Assembly (NCBI RefSeq): GCF_051622035.1
Contig: NC_135362.1
Coordinates: 18,438,501 to 18,502,500, forward strand
Reading direction: 5' to 3'
DNA from: Arctopsyche grandis
Taxonomy: Eukaryota; Arthropoda; Insecta; Trichoptera; Hydropsychidae
DNA length: 64,000 nt
The notes under the pieces were generated by a model. The model had not been told where the DNA came from and made no database searches. It saw only the letters and a program-made list of their open reading frames with translations. The stretch's first letter is position 1. The number at the start of each line of letters is the position of its first letter. Below are positions 24,901 to 34,352 of this stretch, piece by piece. Both the position numbers and the translations under genes were made by a program.

Positions 24901-26127
24901 TTTTACTTGATCCGCCACTGAAACTAATCTAAATGTGTCACATGAAATTAAATTTATCGTGATCAGAATACTTTATCTATTGATACTTCGTATACAGAGT
25001 GTTCGTATATATGTAAGTGCAAGGTCTTAAGTGGATAATAGTTCATATAATTTAGAACAGTTTGAACTATACAGTGCCGGTTTTAGGGGGGAGGCTGGGT
25101 CGGGTGGCGCCCGAGGGCGCCAAATAAGTTGGGGCGCCGCTTGATGCGTCAAAGGCGCTTTAAAATTTAAAATTAGAGCGCCAAAAGCCATACAAAATAA
25201 ATTCATACAAAAAATTTAGGCCATACAAAATAAAGGCGAAATCTTTTTCTAAGGGTGTTTAGAAAAAATTGCCCGAGGGCGCCATTGGGTGTAAGGCCGG
25301 CACTGGAACTATACAAACTACTTAATATAATTTACCAAATACTTAATGAGTATGAATGTACATATGTGGATATGCTCAAGACATTCATTAACAAAGTTTT
25401 TTAAATAGCTGAAGTCCTAACTTTAGCTATTCTGAATAGCTGAAAATATCTTTCACATATTTCTGAGCTTCTCAATTTTATATATTAACGTATATTACAT
25501 ATCTGATTACAGAGTGGTTGCTTATACGAGCACATACGATGGGGAGAAGCGTTCGTGGTGGTGTACTCCGTATGCGACAGGGAGTCCTTCAGAGAAGCCC
25601 AGGAGCTGTTGGCGCTCATAGCCCGTTTCAAATTGCCGTCCTATTACACGGCTTTGCTGCTGGGTAATCAGCGAGACCTTGATCATATTAGGTAACCTAT
25701 TCATACATATAATGGGAATGTGTATAATACTTACAAAAACATTTTTTCTTATAAAAATAATTTGTTTTGTATGATGTGTTTTAGAGAGGTGTGCGTGGAT
25801 GATGGTCAGGAAGTTTCGTTGCGGTTCGGTTGTCAATTTTACGAAGTGAGCGCAGCCGAGCATTGTGCTGGAGTGTCGTTGGCATTCCAATGGTTGGCAA
25901 GGGAAGCCAGAGCTGGGCAACTCCTCAGAGCCCTGCCAGTTCGTCGTAAGCTCGGAGTCAATAGCGTATCCAAGGTTCTTGCAAGACTTTGTAATATTAT
26001 TTTACATATTTCATTTTGATAAAATATTTTTTTAACAGATTTTATTTTGAACTTTTAGGTAATAGGAAATATTTTTGGTAAAAACAACAAGAGTGTGAGG
26101 AAAAAGCGTCCATCACTTAGTATATAG
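8007..26127 (+). CDS. Ras-like small GTPase, RERG/RASL11/RASL12 type (5' partial)
   Basis: Four exons: 8007-8083, 25513-25691, 25785-25974 and 26059-26127 (stop TAG 26125-26127). All have AG/GT borders and the phase agrees at each junction. The first visible exon encodes HNITFDNVVSEVEILDTSKCT, the switch I to switch II stretch. The next gives RWGEAFVVVYSVCDRESF and LLLGNQRDLDH (G4), then YEVSAAE (G5). The last gives a basic tail, FGKNNKSVRKKRPSLSI. The RW-x-F-V-(L/V)VYS core and the basic C-terminus without a CAAX box are typical of the RERG/RASL group, whose members act in growth control. Odd points: the usual DTAGQ is DTSKC, and NKxD is NQRD, so GTP hydrolysis and binding may be impaired. 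The P-loop exon was not found; it may lie before 8007 or outside the window. Intron 1 is 17.4 kb and full of transposons. The family is fairly sure; the orthologue is not. Confidence 0.8.
8512..8890 (+). mobile_element. LINE relic, CR1/Rex/L2-like reverse transcriptase tail
   Basis: Broken frames read KLVECLEKVQRRFTKMPSEL, then RLKRINLSLWRRE and MRGDLIEVYKIINNQFSY. This is the hallmark C-terminal part of CR1/Rex/L2-type pol (EKVQRRFTK … RRxxRGDLIExYKI). It has stops and frameshifts, so it is dead. It lies in intron 1 of the Ras-like gene, sense strand. Confidence 0.75.
8900..10058. other. Intron sequence, nothing recognised
   Basis: Contains several short frames at 9134-9915 in a GC-richer patch, with no domain, splice pattern or repeat that I recognise. 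Confidence 0.4.
10067..11143. mobile_element. hAT-type DNA transposon, non-autonomous, about 1.08 kb
   Basis: Terminal inverted repeats CAGCGTTTCTCAACCTTTTT and AGATTGAGAAACGCTG face each other. They are flanked by 8-bp duplications gtctaaaa (10059-10066) and gtctagaa (11144-11151), 7 of 8 equal. The CAG(T/C)G-TTCTCAA terminus is characteristic of widespread hAT families. No transposase frame is left; the inner part contains the repeat copy at 10497. Confidence 0.85.
10497..10745. repeat. Interspersed repeat (ACTAGTTGTTTTACCCGG family), copy 2
   Basis: Same sequence and orientation as 2750-2990, nested inside the hAT at 10067, so it was inserted after that element. Confidence 0.7.
11316..11340 (+). 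repeat. (TAATC)n simple repeat abutting a LINE fragment
   Basis: Four or five TAATC units directly precede the LINE frame that opens at 11341, marking its 5' truncation border. Confidence 0.6.
11341..11967 (+). mobile_element. LINE reverse transcriptase C-terminal part, 208-codon intact frame
   Basis: The frame reads VKRFKYLGTWLNEEMDPDED, then a VLLHGCETWTLKTK block, RRMLKIPWTKKISNEAVLG, RRKMEYLGHMVRG and GRKKLSWLRNMR, with stop TAA 11965-11967. This is the thumb/C-terminal region of an endonuclease-reverse transcriptase type non-LTR element. The YADD catalytic core and endonuclease are absent, so it is 5' truncated. The frame is unbroken, suggesting a fairly young insertion. Clade (RTE or relative) is uncertain. 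The 3' end is an AAG-rich tail. Confidence 0.85.
11968..13111. other. Intron sequence; GC-richer patch 12440-12840 unexplained
   Basis: A 128-codon plus-strand frame (12458-12844) spans the patch but shows no recognisable domain. The rest is AT-rich with TATG microsatellite. Confidence 0.35.
13120..13482. mobile_element. hAT MITE, CAGGGC family, copy A
   Basis: The start CAGGGCTACTGAGAGG is inverted at the end as CCTCTCGGCAGCCCTG. Flanks tatgtgta and tatatgta are an 8-bp duplication with one change. Inner sequence is shared with copies at 17248 and 19189. Confidence 0.85.
13483..14550. other. Intron sequence with unassigned minus-strand frame
   Basis: The longest frame is 14146-13751 (131 codons, Ser/Arg-rich start), with no homology that I can name and no splice support. 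Treated as chance. Confidence 0.35.
14551..14740. mobile_element. Palindromic MITE with (TGTC)n arms
   Basis: ATATAAAATTGAATGTCTCT followed by TGTCTGTCTGTC at the left is mirrored by GACAGACAGACAGACA … CATTCAATTTTATATAT at the right. Between them is a unique core (ACTCAACCGATTACGATGGA). (TA)n flanks on both sides hide any target duplication. Confidence 0.6.
14865..15045 (-). mobile_element. 3'-UTR fragment of the LINE seen at 59690
   Basis: TAATGATGAGCGCAGG, CTACGCTCAC and GGAAAATATCACATTCA match 60080-60163 in the same orientation. Only the 3' non-coding part is present. Confidence 0.6.
15046..17239. other. Intron sequence with (TA)n and TATG microsatellites
   Basis: (TA)n at 15888-15917. 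A 17-base hairpin occurs at 16440-16485 (ATCCGAGCGAAAA and its complement). No gene recognised. Confidence 0.4.
17248..17629. mobile_element. hAT MITE, CAGGGC family, copy B
   Basis: The start CAGGGCCGCCGAGAAG is opposed by CTTCTCGGTGGCCCAG. The 8-bp duplication gatatacc is exact at 17240-17247 and 17630-17637. Inverted relative to copies A and C. Confidence 0.9.
17640..18035 (-). repeat. tRNA-derived SINE (minus strand)
   Basis: Same body as 4597 (CCAACGCGCCTTCCTAACCA, GGAACCGTTTCAACAATGA, GAAACGATCGACTTGGAGTC) and the same decayed A/B boxes. Sits directly after the hAT MITE. Confidence 0.75.
18838..19095 (+). repeat. tRNA-derived SINE (plus strand)
   Basis: Head GCCAGCAGTATAGCTCCGTGG with A-box TAGCTCCGTGG, B-box-like GGATTCAATCC, then CTTGGATAT, AGTCGATCGTTTCCTA and GAAACGGTTCCTCATC. 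The 3' part is shorter than in the minus copies. Confidence 0.75.
19189..19522. mobile_element. hAT MITE, CAGGGC family, copy C
   Basis: CAGGGCTGACGAGAGA at the start, CCTCTCGGCGGCCCTG at the end; the inner part matches 13120-13482. Flanks gtgtaagc and cgtgtacc are only weakly alike. Confidence 0.8.
19692..19969. mobile_element. hAT-like MITE with CACGGCCGT termini
   Basis: CACGGCCGTAGCCA and TGGTCACGGCCGTG are inverted. Flanks atatatgt and acatatgt agree at 7 of 8. The interior has G- and C-homopolymer runs that pair with each other. Confidence 0.7.
20625..20800 (+). repeat. tRNA-derived SINE, diverged and 3' truncated
   Basis: AACCAGCAGCATATAC, GTGGTTAGAATG (A-box), AGGTTCAATCCCTG (B-box), CTAAGCCTTGGATATGTG and CAATTTATCTGATTTTCATT. 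Sense to the Ras-like gene. Confidence 0.65.
20810..21215. other. Intron sequence, nothing recognised
   Basis: AT-rich; no domain or repeat recognised. Confidence 0.4.
21216..22451 (-). mobile_element. Jockey-type LINE copy: ORF1 part, endonuclease start and 3' end, reverse transcriptase deleted
   Basis: On minus, ORF1 (22451-21708) has SYTSFKVSVPASVAGLLFSA, SWPAGVHFGRFKDWG and a Ser/Thr-rich tail. Overlapping it by about 37 bases is an ORF2 start (21744-21487) with MVALTETWLTSSFFDAEHFD and RRGGGVLFACRDWF, the APE-like endonuclease. Sequence then jumps to a 3' region (CCACAATGG… motifs) ending in TAAATAAATAAA at 21216, shared with 59690-59760. The catalytic RT is missing, so the copy is internally deleted and dead. 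The ORF1 N-terminus is also missing or short. Antisense in the Ras-like intron. Confidence 0.8.
22532..22769. mobile_element. Fold-back MITE with 9-bp target duplication (MULE-like)
   Basis: Arms of about 100 bases pair: CCGGAAAGATGCACT, TTTTCAAAGGCGCTCAA and GCAATAGAATTCC at the left face GGAATTCTATTGC, TTGAGCATCTTTGAAAA and AGTGCATTTTTCCGG at the right. Flanks are exact tagtcaacg at 22523-22531 and 22770-22778. A 9-bp duplication with long arms points to Mutator-like elements; no transposase is present. Confidence 0.8.
22779..23930. other. Intron sequence with GC-richer patch 22970-23650
   Basis: Several overlapping short frames on both strands lack any recognised domain. TATG microsatellite at 23700-23740. 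Confidence 0.35.
23935..24255 (-). repeat. tRNA-derived SINE (minus strand), diverged
   Basis: ACCAGGAAGCCTAGTAGGTAA at the 3' end (minus), GGAACCGTTTCAATGAAAATC, CAAGGTCTGACCAGTAG, then B-box complement ATGAACCCGTGAGC and head near TATTCTGCTGCA. Confidence 0.65.
24260..25063. other. Intron sequence; one orphan hAT-type end
   Basis: GATCCGCCACTG at about 24908-24919 looks like a single CAGTGGCGGATC terminus without a partner. The remainder is AT-rich and unremarkable. Confidence 0.35.
25072..25305. mobile_element. hAT MITE with exact 8-bp target duplication
   Basis: CAGTGCCGGTTTTAGGGGGG at the start and GTAAGGCCGGCACTG at the end. The duplication gaactata is exact at 25064-25071 and 25306-25313. 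Internal GGCGCCC-rich palindromes. The exact duplication suggests a young insertion, 207 bp before exon 25513. Confidence 0.9.
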
Positions 26128-29100
26128 TTTTCATGTTCCTATTGATATTTTTATTTTAGTACGTATGTATGTGTGTGTGAATGACAATTGCAATTTTCAT
26201 TAATTTTAGTGTGACTCGTAGTTATTTAAATAAATTGTAATTTTAACTTTTTCTACTATCATATATTTGTTAATGTCCTATATTATTAAGCAGGTTTTAT
26301 AGCTTTTTGAACGTTTATACAGCATCATATTCTAAAGTAAATTTTATACAAATTGTAAGATTGTGAAAATTTTGTCTCAAATTAAAATGTATTTATTTTT
26401 CTAATAATGGTCTTTGAAACGTCAAAAGTAAAGCCCAACGAAACAAATACAGGATAAGTAAGAATTATTCTTTAACTTTTTATGTATGTATTGAAATTTT
26501 TCTGTTTCACTTTATAACAACATAAATTTGCGTTTCTCTCGAGTGTATATTAATACAATATTATTTAATTTATCATTGGATTGTATCGCATTCTGCGAAA
26601 GATATATAATATTGTGGAATTATTATTGATCAAACTGCTATGTTTTTTTTTAGCTTTCTGTTTGAACACTTGTTCTAATAATTTTTATGATTTTATGAGA
26701 CTTGTTACCTACTATTTCAAATTAAACTTGAATGTTTTATAGAACATAACTACAGTTGACTCAACAATTGGAAACTTTTTAGAAATTTTATGCCATGCAA
26801 ATACGTAGGTTTAAAATTGATCTTGCTACACTCCAGAGGTGTGCTATTGTATATATTTATTATTTTTTATTAATTGTTATATCTGTGATATATGTAATTA
26901 GAACTATATTTTTATATTGGCTAGTAATGTAATGAAAAATTATATAAAAAAAACACATATTTACTTGTATTCCACATGAAGTAATCAATTGGGCAATATC
27001 TTAAATGTAAAAGCATTTTCAAATAAAATACTTTTAAATAAATATTGCATTTTGTTAATAAACCTTATTGTTACTTTCGTTTCCACTATGTATAACTTCT
27101 TATATAATCACAAAGGTAAGCAAATGGCAGAACAGTAAAACTACAAATGATTTATTTTTTATCTTATTTATTGAAACACAAAAACCACACAATAAAAATA
27201 CAAAATAAATTTATATAAATCTAGAACACATTTTTGGCAAATTTTTATTATTAGTTTGAACCAAAATTGAGTTCACATATTGCAAATTTAAACACATAAT
27301 TTTTCGTCAAATAATTCAAACAAATCGATATAAAATAATTTCTAATATAAAAGATCTCAAATTTTTATATAAAAAAACAAATAATACATAGTTTATTTTT
27401 TAATTCATGATATTTTGAAAATTTATTTTTATTTAGTGATTCATTTAAAATAATGTGTTGTTTTTACATCTAAGTAAAATTTCCTTAACTATAAATTAAT
27501 TTTATTCTTCTAATATATTCTGTTGTAAAATAAGAAAATTAAAGTAAATATAATCTAATTAAACATCTCAAATTTAATGATCAAAGTATCTATCTATAAA
27601 CCATCACTCTAAAAAACATTTACATTATATTTTATATTCAAATTTATTCAGAAACACCAATTCACAAATTGAATTTAATATAATAAGGCATCGCCACTAA
27701 GCTTGGAAGAACACTTGAGACTTGAGCAACAACTATTATTTGATACTAACAATTAATAAGTACTTTACAATAAATGTTATATGAAATTATAGAAAATAAA
27801 TAAGGTTAAAACATTATGAAATTATACATATGTATACAGAGAAAATATTAGAATATGGCAGAACAGATCGTAAATAAAATATATGTATATTACAAGTATT
27901 GTCATAAGTCATTTTTTGGCAAAAATACTGAACATACAAAGTTTACAAATTATGTATGTTAACAGTTAATTATCTATTTAGTACGAAAACAGAACAGTAT
28001 TTTAGTAGCATAATTAGTCATTTTAATAAAGAAAATTTTAGATTAAAATATACATATTTATTTTACTTACTTAAGGTGAGATCACACGATACAAAAATAT
28101 GGCAGGGCTAGATTTATTTCATCCCAAAATCATTTAACACGATCAAATATGTTTGATATGAATATGTTTTGACAATATTTAACTATTTTTTTTATACTAT
28201 CTTCGTATCAAAATTGATTGCAACCTTCACTAATGCAAGTTAAATTAATTTACTTCAAACAACTGAAGTGCATATATATGTATATAATATAATATGTATA
28301 CTCTCATTAAAACTAAACGCTTAAAAAATTCATAAATAAAATTATGAAAAATAAATTCAAATGTCAAAAGTAAGATAAACAACATACCTTGTATAATATA
28401 AAAAAATATCACTCAACTCATTAATAAAAACATTGTTGATAAATGCAAAAAAATAATTAAAAGACAATGATTCATTTTTAATTTTGCTTTTTGTTTTGAT
28501 TGATAAAAAACTTTGAATACAATTTAAATTATTGTATTTGATATAATTATATTATACAAGGTTAAATCGCTTTTTATAATGTGAATGTATAGATAAATTT
28601 TCTCAATTCAAAATTCATAAATATAGGGCGAAAATATAAACAAAAAGAATCTGATCAAAATACTTCACTTAAACAATTGAATTCTAAATTCAAAACTAAT
28701 AGTAAAAAAAAACATAGATTTAAAAATGAAACCTATATAAAGCTGGTGCAGAATTTAAATCATCTTTGCATTGCAATTATTATTGAATATTTTCATGTAT
28801 GTTTCAATAGGTATTTCATGTTGTTGACACTTATAAAAGGAGATGAAACAATAATCCTTAAAAACAAGTAGAATAATCTTGACGTTATTGCAATAGTACA
28901 GAAGAATAATACTATGGTAAAAATCATCGAATTTTGAAACGTTTCATAATTACATTTACAAATATAGCTCATAGATTACTATTGCTACAGTATGCATTAA
29001 TAGACAGCTGTAATACTTAGTACAAAAATATTTTACCACTATTATTATAAATGATACAGTCTTTTGTCAACTTAATACTCTAACTGCTAATATAAGACCA

Positions 29101-29323
29101 TCATTGTATAATGATGTGTTTTACAGCAGATAACGAGTAAAAGATACCAGGTACCCAAGATTTAAAATATAATTCGAACTTTGGAGCAAAAGACAATAAA
29201 GCTACAATGAAAGTTTAAGGCAAATATTTGATTTAGTTACACATATTATGCAATTCATAGCACGATTGTTTGTATTTTAAAAAATTTATATTAATTCAAG
29301 ATTATATCTCAGTTTTGAATAGT
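26128..29323. other. Convergent intergenic region: 3' UTRs, very AT-rich
   Basis: Between the Ras-like stop and the PIGB stop. AATAAA signals follow the Ras-like stop (about 26229-26234 and later). No repeat or gene recognised; short frames such as 28677-28871 are chance in AT-rich DNA. Confidence 0.5.
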
Positions 29324-31491
29324 CTATTTTTGAACTTTATTAGGCGTCGGTTTTTGTGTTTGACTCCTAACTTCTCTTTCATATATTGTTACGGTTTTAC
29401 CGACTCTGTCATCAGGTATCTGAAAACAATTTACACATTGAATATAAAAATATACAACAAACATACTATACATATTGAGAAAATTGTATAAAAATACCTC
29501 AGAATGAAAGAATGAATTTAGTTGGTTATAATAAGCCAAAATATTTCCGATTTGTGGAACCAGTTTATCAAACAATATGATGTGAGACGGGAGTTTTGTT
29601 TTCTTAACAGTTTCACCAACTTGTTGATTCAAGTATTCTATTTGGAACCATTTAATTGGGTTTTCGTAAAACATATCAGCTTCGTCTTTATAATTGGGCT
29701 TTTGATATAAATTAGGTTCACAGGTGAGGAAACGAACTGGAACATTCACGTGCAAGTGGCTAAAACAATTTTCAAAATTAATTTTCAAGTTCATTTATTC
29801 CTATTTATAGACTATAAAATAAAAATAAAATACCTATACAATGGAGTTGAGTGACATGGCATCAAAAATAATAAAGAAGTATTGGTTGGATGTTTTGTAG
29901 CGATATCCCTGAGAACTGGCATAACATCCATGACACCTCTTTGATGAATAACTCCCAAGTAACCAATAGGTACAATGTTTCCAATTATAATTGCAGCAAA
30001 TGCAAGGTAGACATACAATCTATATATGAAAGATTCATGTAAAATAGATTTTAGTATAATAGGTAATATAAAAAAATACAGTAATTTATACAATGAATTC
30101 TTTACCCTTTTGCTCTCCTACTCCACCTTGATAATGTGTCTTGCGAAATGTATGTAGCCATCGGAACCAACGGCAGAATAAAACGAAACTCTTTATGCGG
30201 CAATAAACTGAAATCATAAATTATATAAAGCAATCAAATCGTCACAAGTTAACTAATTATAGACGTTATAAAAAATGTATAATACCTGTAAATTGCTAAT
30301 ACAAACGTAATAACAAACAACAGAAAACGCTGTTTATTAAAAACATCTCTGTTCTTTGCTGCTTCAATTGAGCCACACAAAAATGGAATCAAATTAATTC
30401 CCAAAACAGCTGGAAAACCAATAGCAAAATACCAATACCTAAAAATGAAACCCAATAAGGAAAATATACGAAAATTTCATAATTAAATAGAAAAATACAT
30501 ATAATACAAACCAAGGTTGGCTTCCATAGTGACTTCCAATGTCATTGACATAATTAACTTTGAAAAACTCCCAAGGCGTAATAATTAATCCACCATGTAA
30601 ATATGTATCAATCATTGTTGATAATCCAAATATTGACAAACTAAAAATTGAAACTATACATTAATTCAGCAACACACAAAAACCAAACATCTCAAAATAA
30701 TGAAATACGAACCCAATTGGAATATAATATAAAGCAATTAATTTAATTTTCTTTTCGGTTGTAGTTAAAATATGTTTTAAGCAAAATGGGAACCACACAA
30801 TAGCAGCAGTTGGTCTTATTACACAAGACAATGCAGCAATACATAACCAACCATTATCTTCTAGAAATAAAAAGACAGTTAGAAAAACACCAACATCGAT
30901 AAATTTTATATAAGAAAAACTAAATAGAAGCATTACTTATTTTTCCTGTTTCAAATGGATATCTCGCAAGAGCGATCATGATCAAAGCTGTTTCTACACT
31001 ATTGGATAAAGTACGGTTTGCTGTGTAGAACCAAAACCATTGAATCAAAATCATAAAAAGTCCCCATTTGTGACGTCCCGTCCATTTATAGAATGAATAA
31101 TCGGCGACAGTGCTCAAAATGGCTTGTAAAATCCTCGGGAGAAATATCTGCAAATTTATAATGAAATTATTGTATAACAATGTTTGTGGCGACAAAAGTC
31201 AATCAAACTACATAGCAATGAACTTACCAATATTAGTGAATGGTCGCATTCGACCAGTTCCAACAGCTTATAAAATCCAGCGATGATAGCCGGATATATG
31301 TAACTTCTAATTCCATTAGTCCATTCCCAAGTGAGGTGACCGTAGCCAAAGCTCAACTTATGAGCCACTTCAAGACTCTGCCAGTATTCGTCGGGAACAT
31401 ACCATGTTTGTACAATAGGCACCGACGCCAATCGAACGGCTGCAATTAATAACAGTGCTCCGGGGATTTTCATGCTGACCGGTGCACGCAT
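29324..31491 (-). CDS. PIGB: GPI mannosyltransferase 3 (PIGB/Gpi10), complete
   Basis: Nine coding exons on the minus strand: 31491-31228, 31147-30937, 30860-30713, 30640-30512, 30438-30286, 30207-30106, 30019-29834, 29759-29498 and 29419-29324. They join in one frame to 516 codons plus stop, close to the usual length of about 550. The protein is a multi-pass ER-membrane GT22 enzyme that adds the third mannose from dolichol-phosphate-mannose to the GPI anchor precursor. Seen in sequence: YVPDEYWQSLEVAHKLSFGY near the N-terminus (lumenal catalytic loop with acidic DE), TWEWTNGIRSYIYP, the GT22 signature HKEFRFILPLVP, VIHQRGVMDVM and LMPCHSTPLY, with hydrophobic segments throughout. An acceptor just upstream (exon border 31499) shows that a non-coding 5' exon precedes the ATG. 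The gene converges with the Ras-like gene and diverges from bonus. The family assignment is firm. Confidence 0.95.
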
Positions 31492-31499
31492 TGTAACAC

Positions 31500-32590
31500 C
31501 TGTAAAGAAGCATAAGCATTTTAAATATAACTAAAAAAAAGTCTTTTCATTTCTTTCTAAAGGAGTCGATAGTAAATTGTTAATGTAAGACCATTTGCAT
31601 TAAGGAGAAAAATGCGCAATTCATATCGATCAGCCTAGATGTTCTGACAAATAAGAATTGCATAATTTGAATATAAAAAAATATTTGGAGGCTTTTTTAA
31701 AACAATATTTAGTCGTTATATATTGATATTGAATATAAATAAGGAACAATAGGAAATAATTTATTATTATAAAAATATTCATTGAAAAATTTTATGTGGT
31801 TATATTTCTTAAACGTCTCACATAATACTAACAGGAATATATACCGAATAATTTAGTATAAAAAAAATTTAAAGGTACAAAAACTTTGCATACACGTAGA
31901 TAATTTTAGGTTATGATACGTATGAAAGTATGCTTGAAAGAGGCGTGCCGACGTGACAGTTGGTGAGATAAAGACATGGAATGACAGAGAAAATTGGCGC
32001 GAATAACAAAGGGGTGAAGTTTAATTGATGTTTCTCGTTTGACAGTAGATTGTGGTTAGGTGTGGCAAAACGGTACCCTAGGTAAACTACGGAGTGATAT
32101 GATTCAATACGAATGAATGGAAATCATTGTGGAAAGCTGCAATTGTGTGAGGGAACGAAACATGAAGAGGGTGTGTAACGCGATACCATAACCATAACCG
32201 CGACCGCAGTCGGAGCGCCGCGTGACAACCGCCATGGAGCGGAAAGCGAGGGGGTGGGGGTGCGGGGCGCGGGTGAGAAACACGGCTGAAGGCTTTCAGG
32301 TGAGAGGCGAAAGGGGGCGAAAGGGGGCGAACTAACTTCGGCACAGTCGAGCGTGAAAACAATCGCGGACACCGACGCCGATGCCGACGCCGACGCCGAG
32401 TGACCACAACAACCTCCCAGCGCGGCGCTGCGCACAACTCAACGCCGCTTAATTACGCCCATAGACCGAATCAGTGAACACTTTCAATTTGCAACATTTT
32501 ATTTCATTATTTTGCCGCAATGTTTTATATAGTTAAAATTCTCTTTTAGTAACTATATATATTGACTGCTCAGTTTCTGTAAATGGAAGG
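31500..32590. other. Upstream of PIGB, with GC-rich patch 32190-32450
   Basis: Probably holds the PIGB 5' exon and promoter (the PIGB coding exon begins behind an acceptor at 31500). The GC-rich patch has an ATG in strong context at 32234 followed by 22 codons to a CAG/GTGAGA donor at 32299 on +. It could be an alternative first exon of bonus, but no acceptor partner can be shown. Confidence 0.35.
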
Positions 32591-32650
32591 GTTTAAACTA
32601 TCAATACGGATCGTGATTCCAGTTTGCGGATTTCAAAACGGTTCGGTGAT

Positions 32651-32896
32651 TACTAGTCAAATGTGAACCGGTCACAGGACAACCGGTCGCTCTAGATCGG
32701 TCACACGTGATCAACCGTCACACTAAAACTGGTCACGATAAAACTGGTCACCCCTTTAAATCGGTCAACCAGTTTTCTCGTGACCCATTTCAGGGTGTGA
32801 CCAGTTTTCTCGTGACCAGCTTTAGTGTGACGGGTGATCACGTGTGACTGATCTAGAGCGACCGGACGTCCTGTGACTGGTTCACATATGACTAGC
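32651..32896. mobile_element. Fold-back (palindromic) element, complete
   Basis: The left arm (GTGAACCGGTCACAGGACAA, CGGTCGCTCTAGATCGGTCA, CACGTGATCAACCGTCACAC) is mirrored by the right arm (GTGTGACGGGTGATCACGTG, TGATCTAGAGCGACCGG, GTCCTGTGACTGGTTCACAT). ACTAGTC and GACTAGC are the ends. Many near-identical GTGAC-CAGTTTT modules repeat inside each arm. No coding capacity; frames over it are shadows. Confidence 0.8.
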
Positions 32897-34013
32897 AGTG
32901 CGTTTACCTTCAAAACAGCCTGAATACACTTCTGATTATCACGATACTAACCTATTACACGATCAATACAGATTACGATAGGCTTGGATCGTGTGATAAT
33001 ATTTATAGTGTTGTAGGCGGGGTAGGGAGTGTTGTCCGTATCCCAGCCTAACGAAACACTGTTGTGCTTGTTTTAAGTTGTTTTATTGTTTGCCTAAATA
33101 TTGTACAAGTGTATTAGAATATTTGAGGAAGTTTTCTAGAAGCGGCTATTGGCTGTTGACTTGGTGTCGTGCGGGCCGCTGGATCTGCAATGTGTCGTTG
33201 CTCTGGATCCGGCTATGTTCAGATGTCTCTGGATATGGCAGTGTGTTGCTGGCTCGGCATTCGGCTATGTTCAGAAAGTCTCTGGATATGGCAGTGTGTT
33301 GCTGGCTCGGCATTCGGCTAAGTTGCAAGCGTTCTTCCATTGTAGGGTAGTGTAGTGGAAGCTGTTCAGATGCTGGATGTCGACTGGTCTGCTGCTGTGT
33401 GTCGACTGAAGTTGTTTGGGGTGGACCTCCTTTTATATTGTTTTTGGGGATCCACGTGACTTGTGCTTGGCGATTGATTCTGAGAACCGCAGGTGGTGTT
33501 TACGTGTGCGAGTTATGCGAAGAATGTGGTTTGTTGTTTAGGGTGGACGTTTCTCGAATGTTTGGCGTCGTTCCACTCGATTTAGTTTAATGGATGCAGG
33601 TGTTCTTCGACTTCGTGTCGTTCTGATTGGTTTGTTGGGGTGGAATATGCTCGAATGTTTGGCGTCGTTCCACTCGATTTAGTTTAATGGATGCAGGTAT
33701 TCTTCGACTTCGTGGTGACGTCAATGGTTGAGCGTGAGAAATGTATTCTCCGTCGCAATAGATTTCGATAGTTTCGATTGCGGTGACGAGATTCCTATAA
33801 CCAGTTTTCTCGTGACCAGCTTTAGTGTGACGGGTGATCACGTGTGACCGATCTAGAGCGACCGGTTGTCCTGTGACTGGTTCACATATAACTAGCAGTG
33901 CGTTTACCTTCAAAACAGCCTGAATACACTTCTAATTATCACGATACTAACCTATTACACGATCAATACAGATTACGATAGGCTTGGATCGTGTGATAAT
34001 ATTTATAGTGTAA
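32799..34013. repeat. Direct repeat pair (32799-33010 and 33798-34013) enclosing a repeat module
   Basis: About 210 bases, containing the right arm of the fold-back element plus the flanking sequence AACAGCCTGAATACACTTCT … GTGATAATATTTATAGTG, occur twice with only a few differences. The 790 bases between them are the 53-bp-repeat module also found at 43310-44076. Confidence 0.8.
33011..33797 (+). repeat. Repeat module L, copy 1 (possible solo LTR)
   Basis: Holds two full 53-bp units (TCTCTGGATATGGCAGTGTG …) at about 33228-33320, then a 400-base segment nearly identical to 43677-44076, which itself repeats GGATGCAGGTGTTCTTCGA. TG-start and ATTCCTA(T/C)A-end suggest an LTR, but no target duplication is seen. 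Confidence 0.55.
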
Positions 34014-34352
34014 TATGCCCCATTGACGACAAAAATTTCAATGAACGCTAAGTAAACAGATACGCTATAGTAGCCCTACGTGTACGTTAGTAGCCCTAAT
34101 TCTGTCGTTTCACTCCATACGCCCCATATTCTCCTGTATCGAGTATCGCGTCGCGTCCTATACGAACACATAAAGTCAACCTTGGCTGAAATATCTTTGC
34201 TCAAACTAAGGAAAAAGCACCGTCAACTCGCTCCAGATACGCAATCACGAGTACACAGAAATCCCCAGAGACGATGATCTCACTAAATAGCTACGTACCG
34301 ATCGAACTTAAGGCACAACTACTCAAAGGATAATCTAGACCCCGTAGGAATC

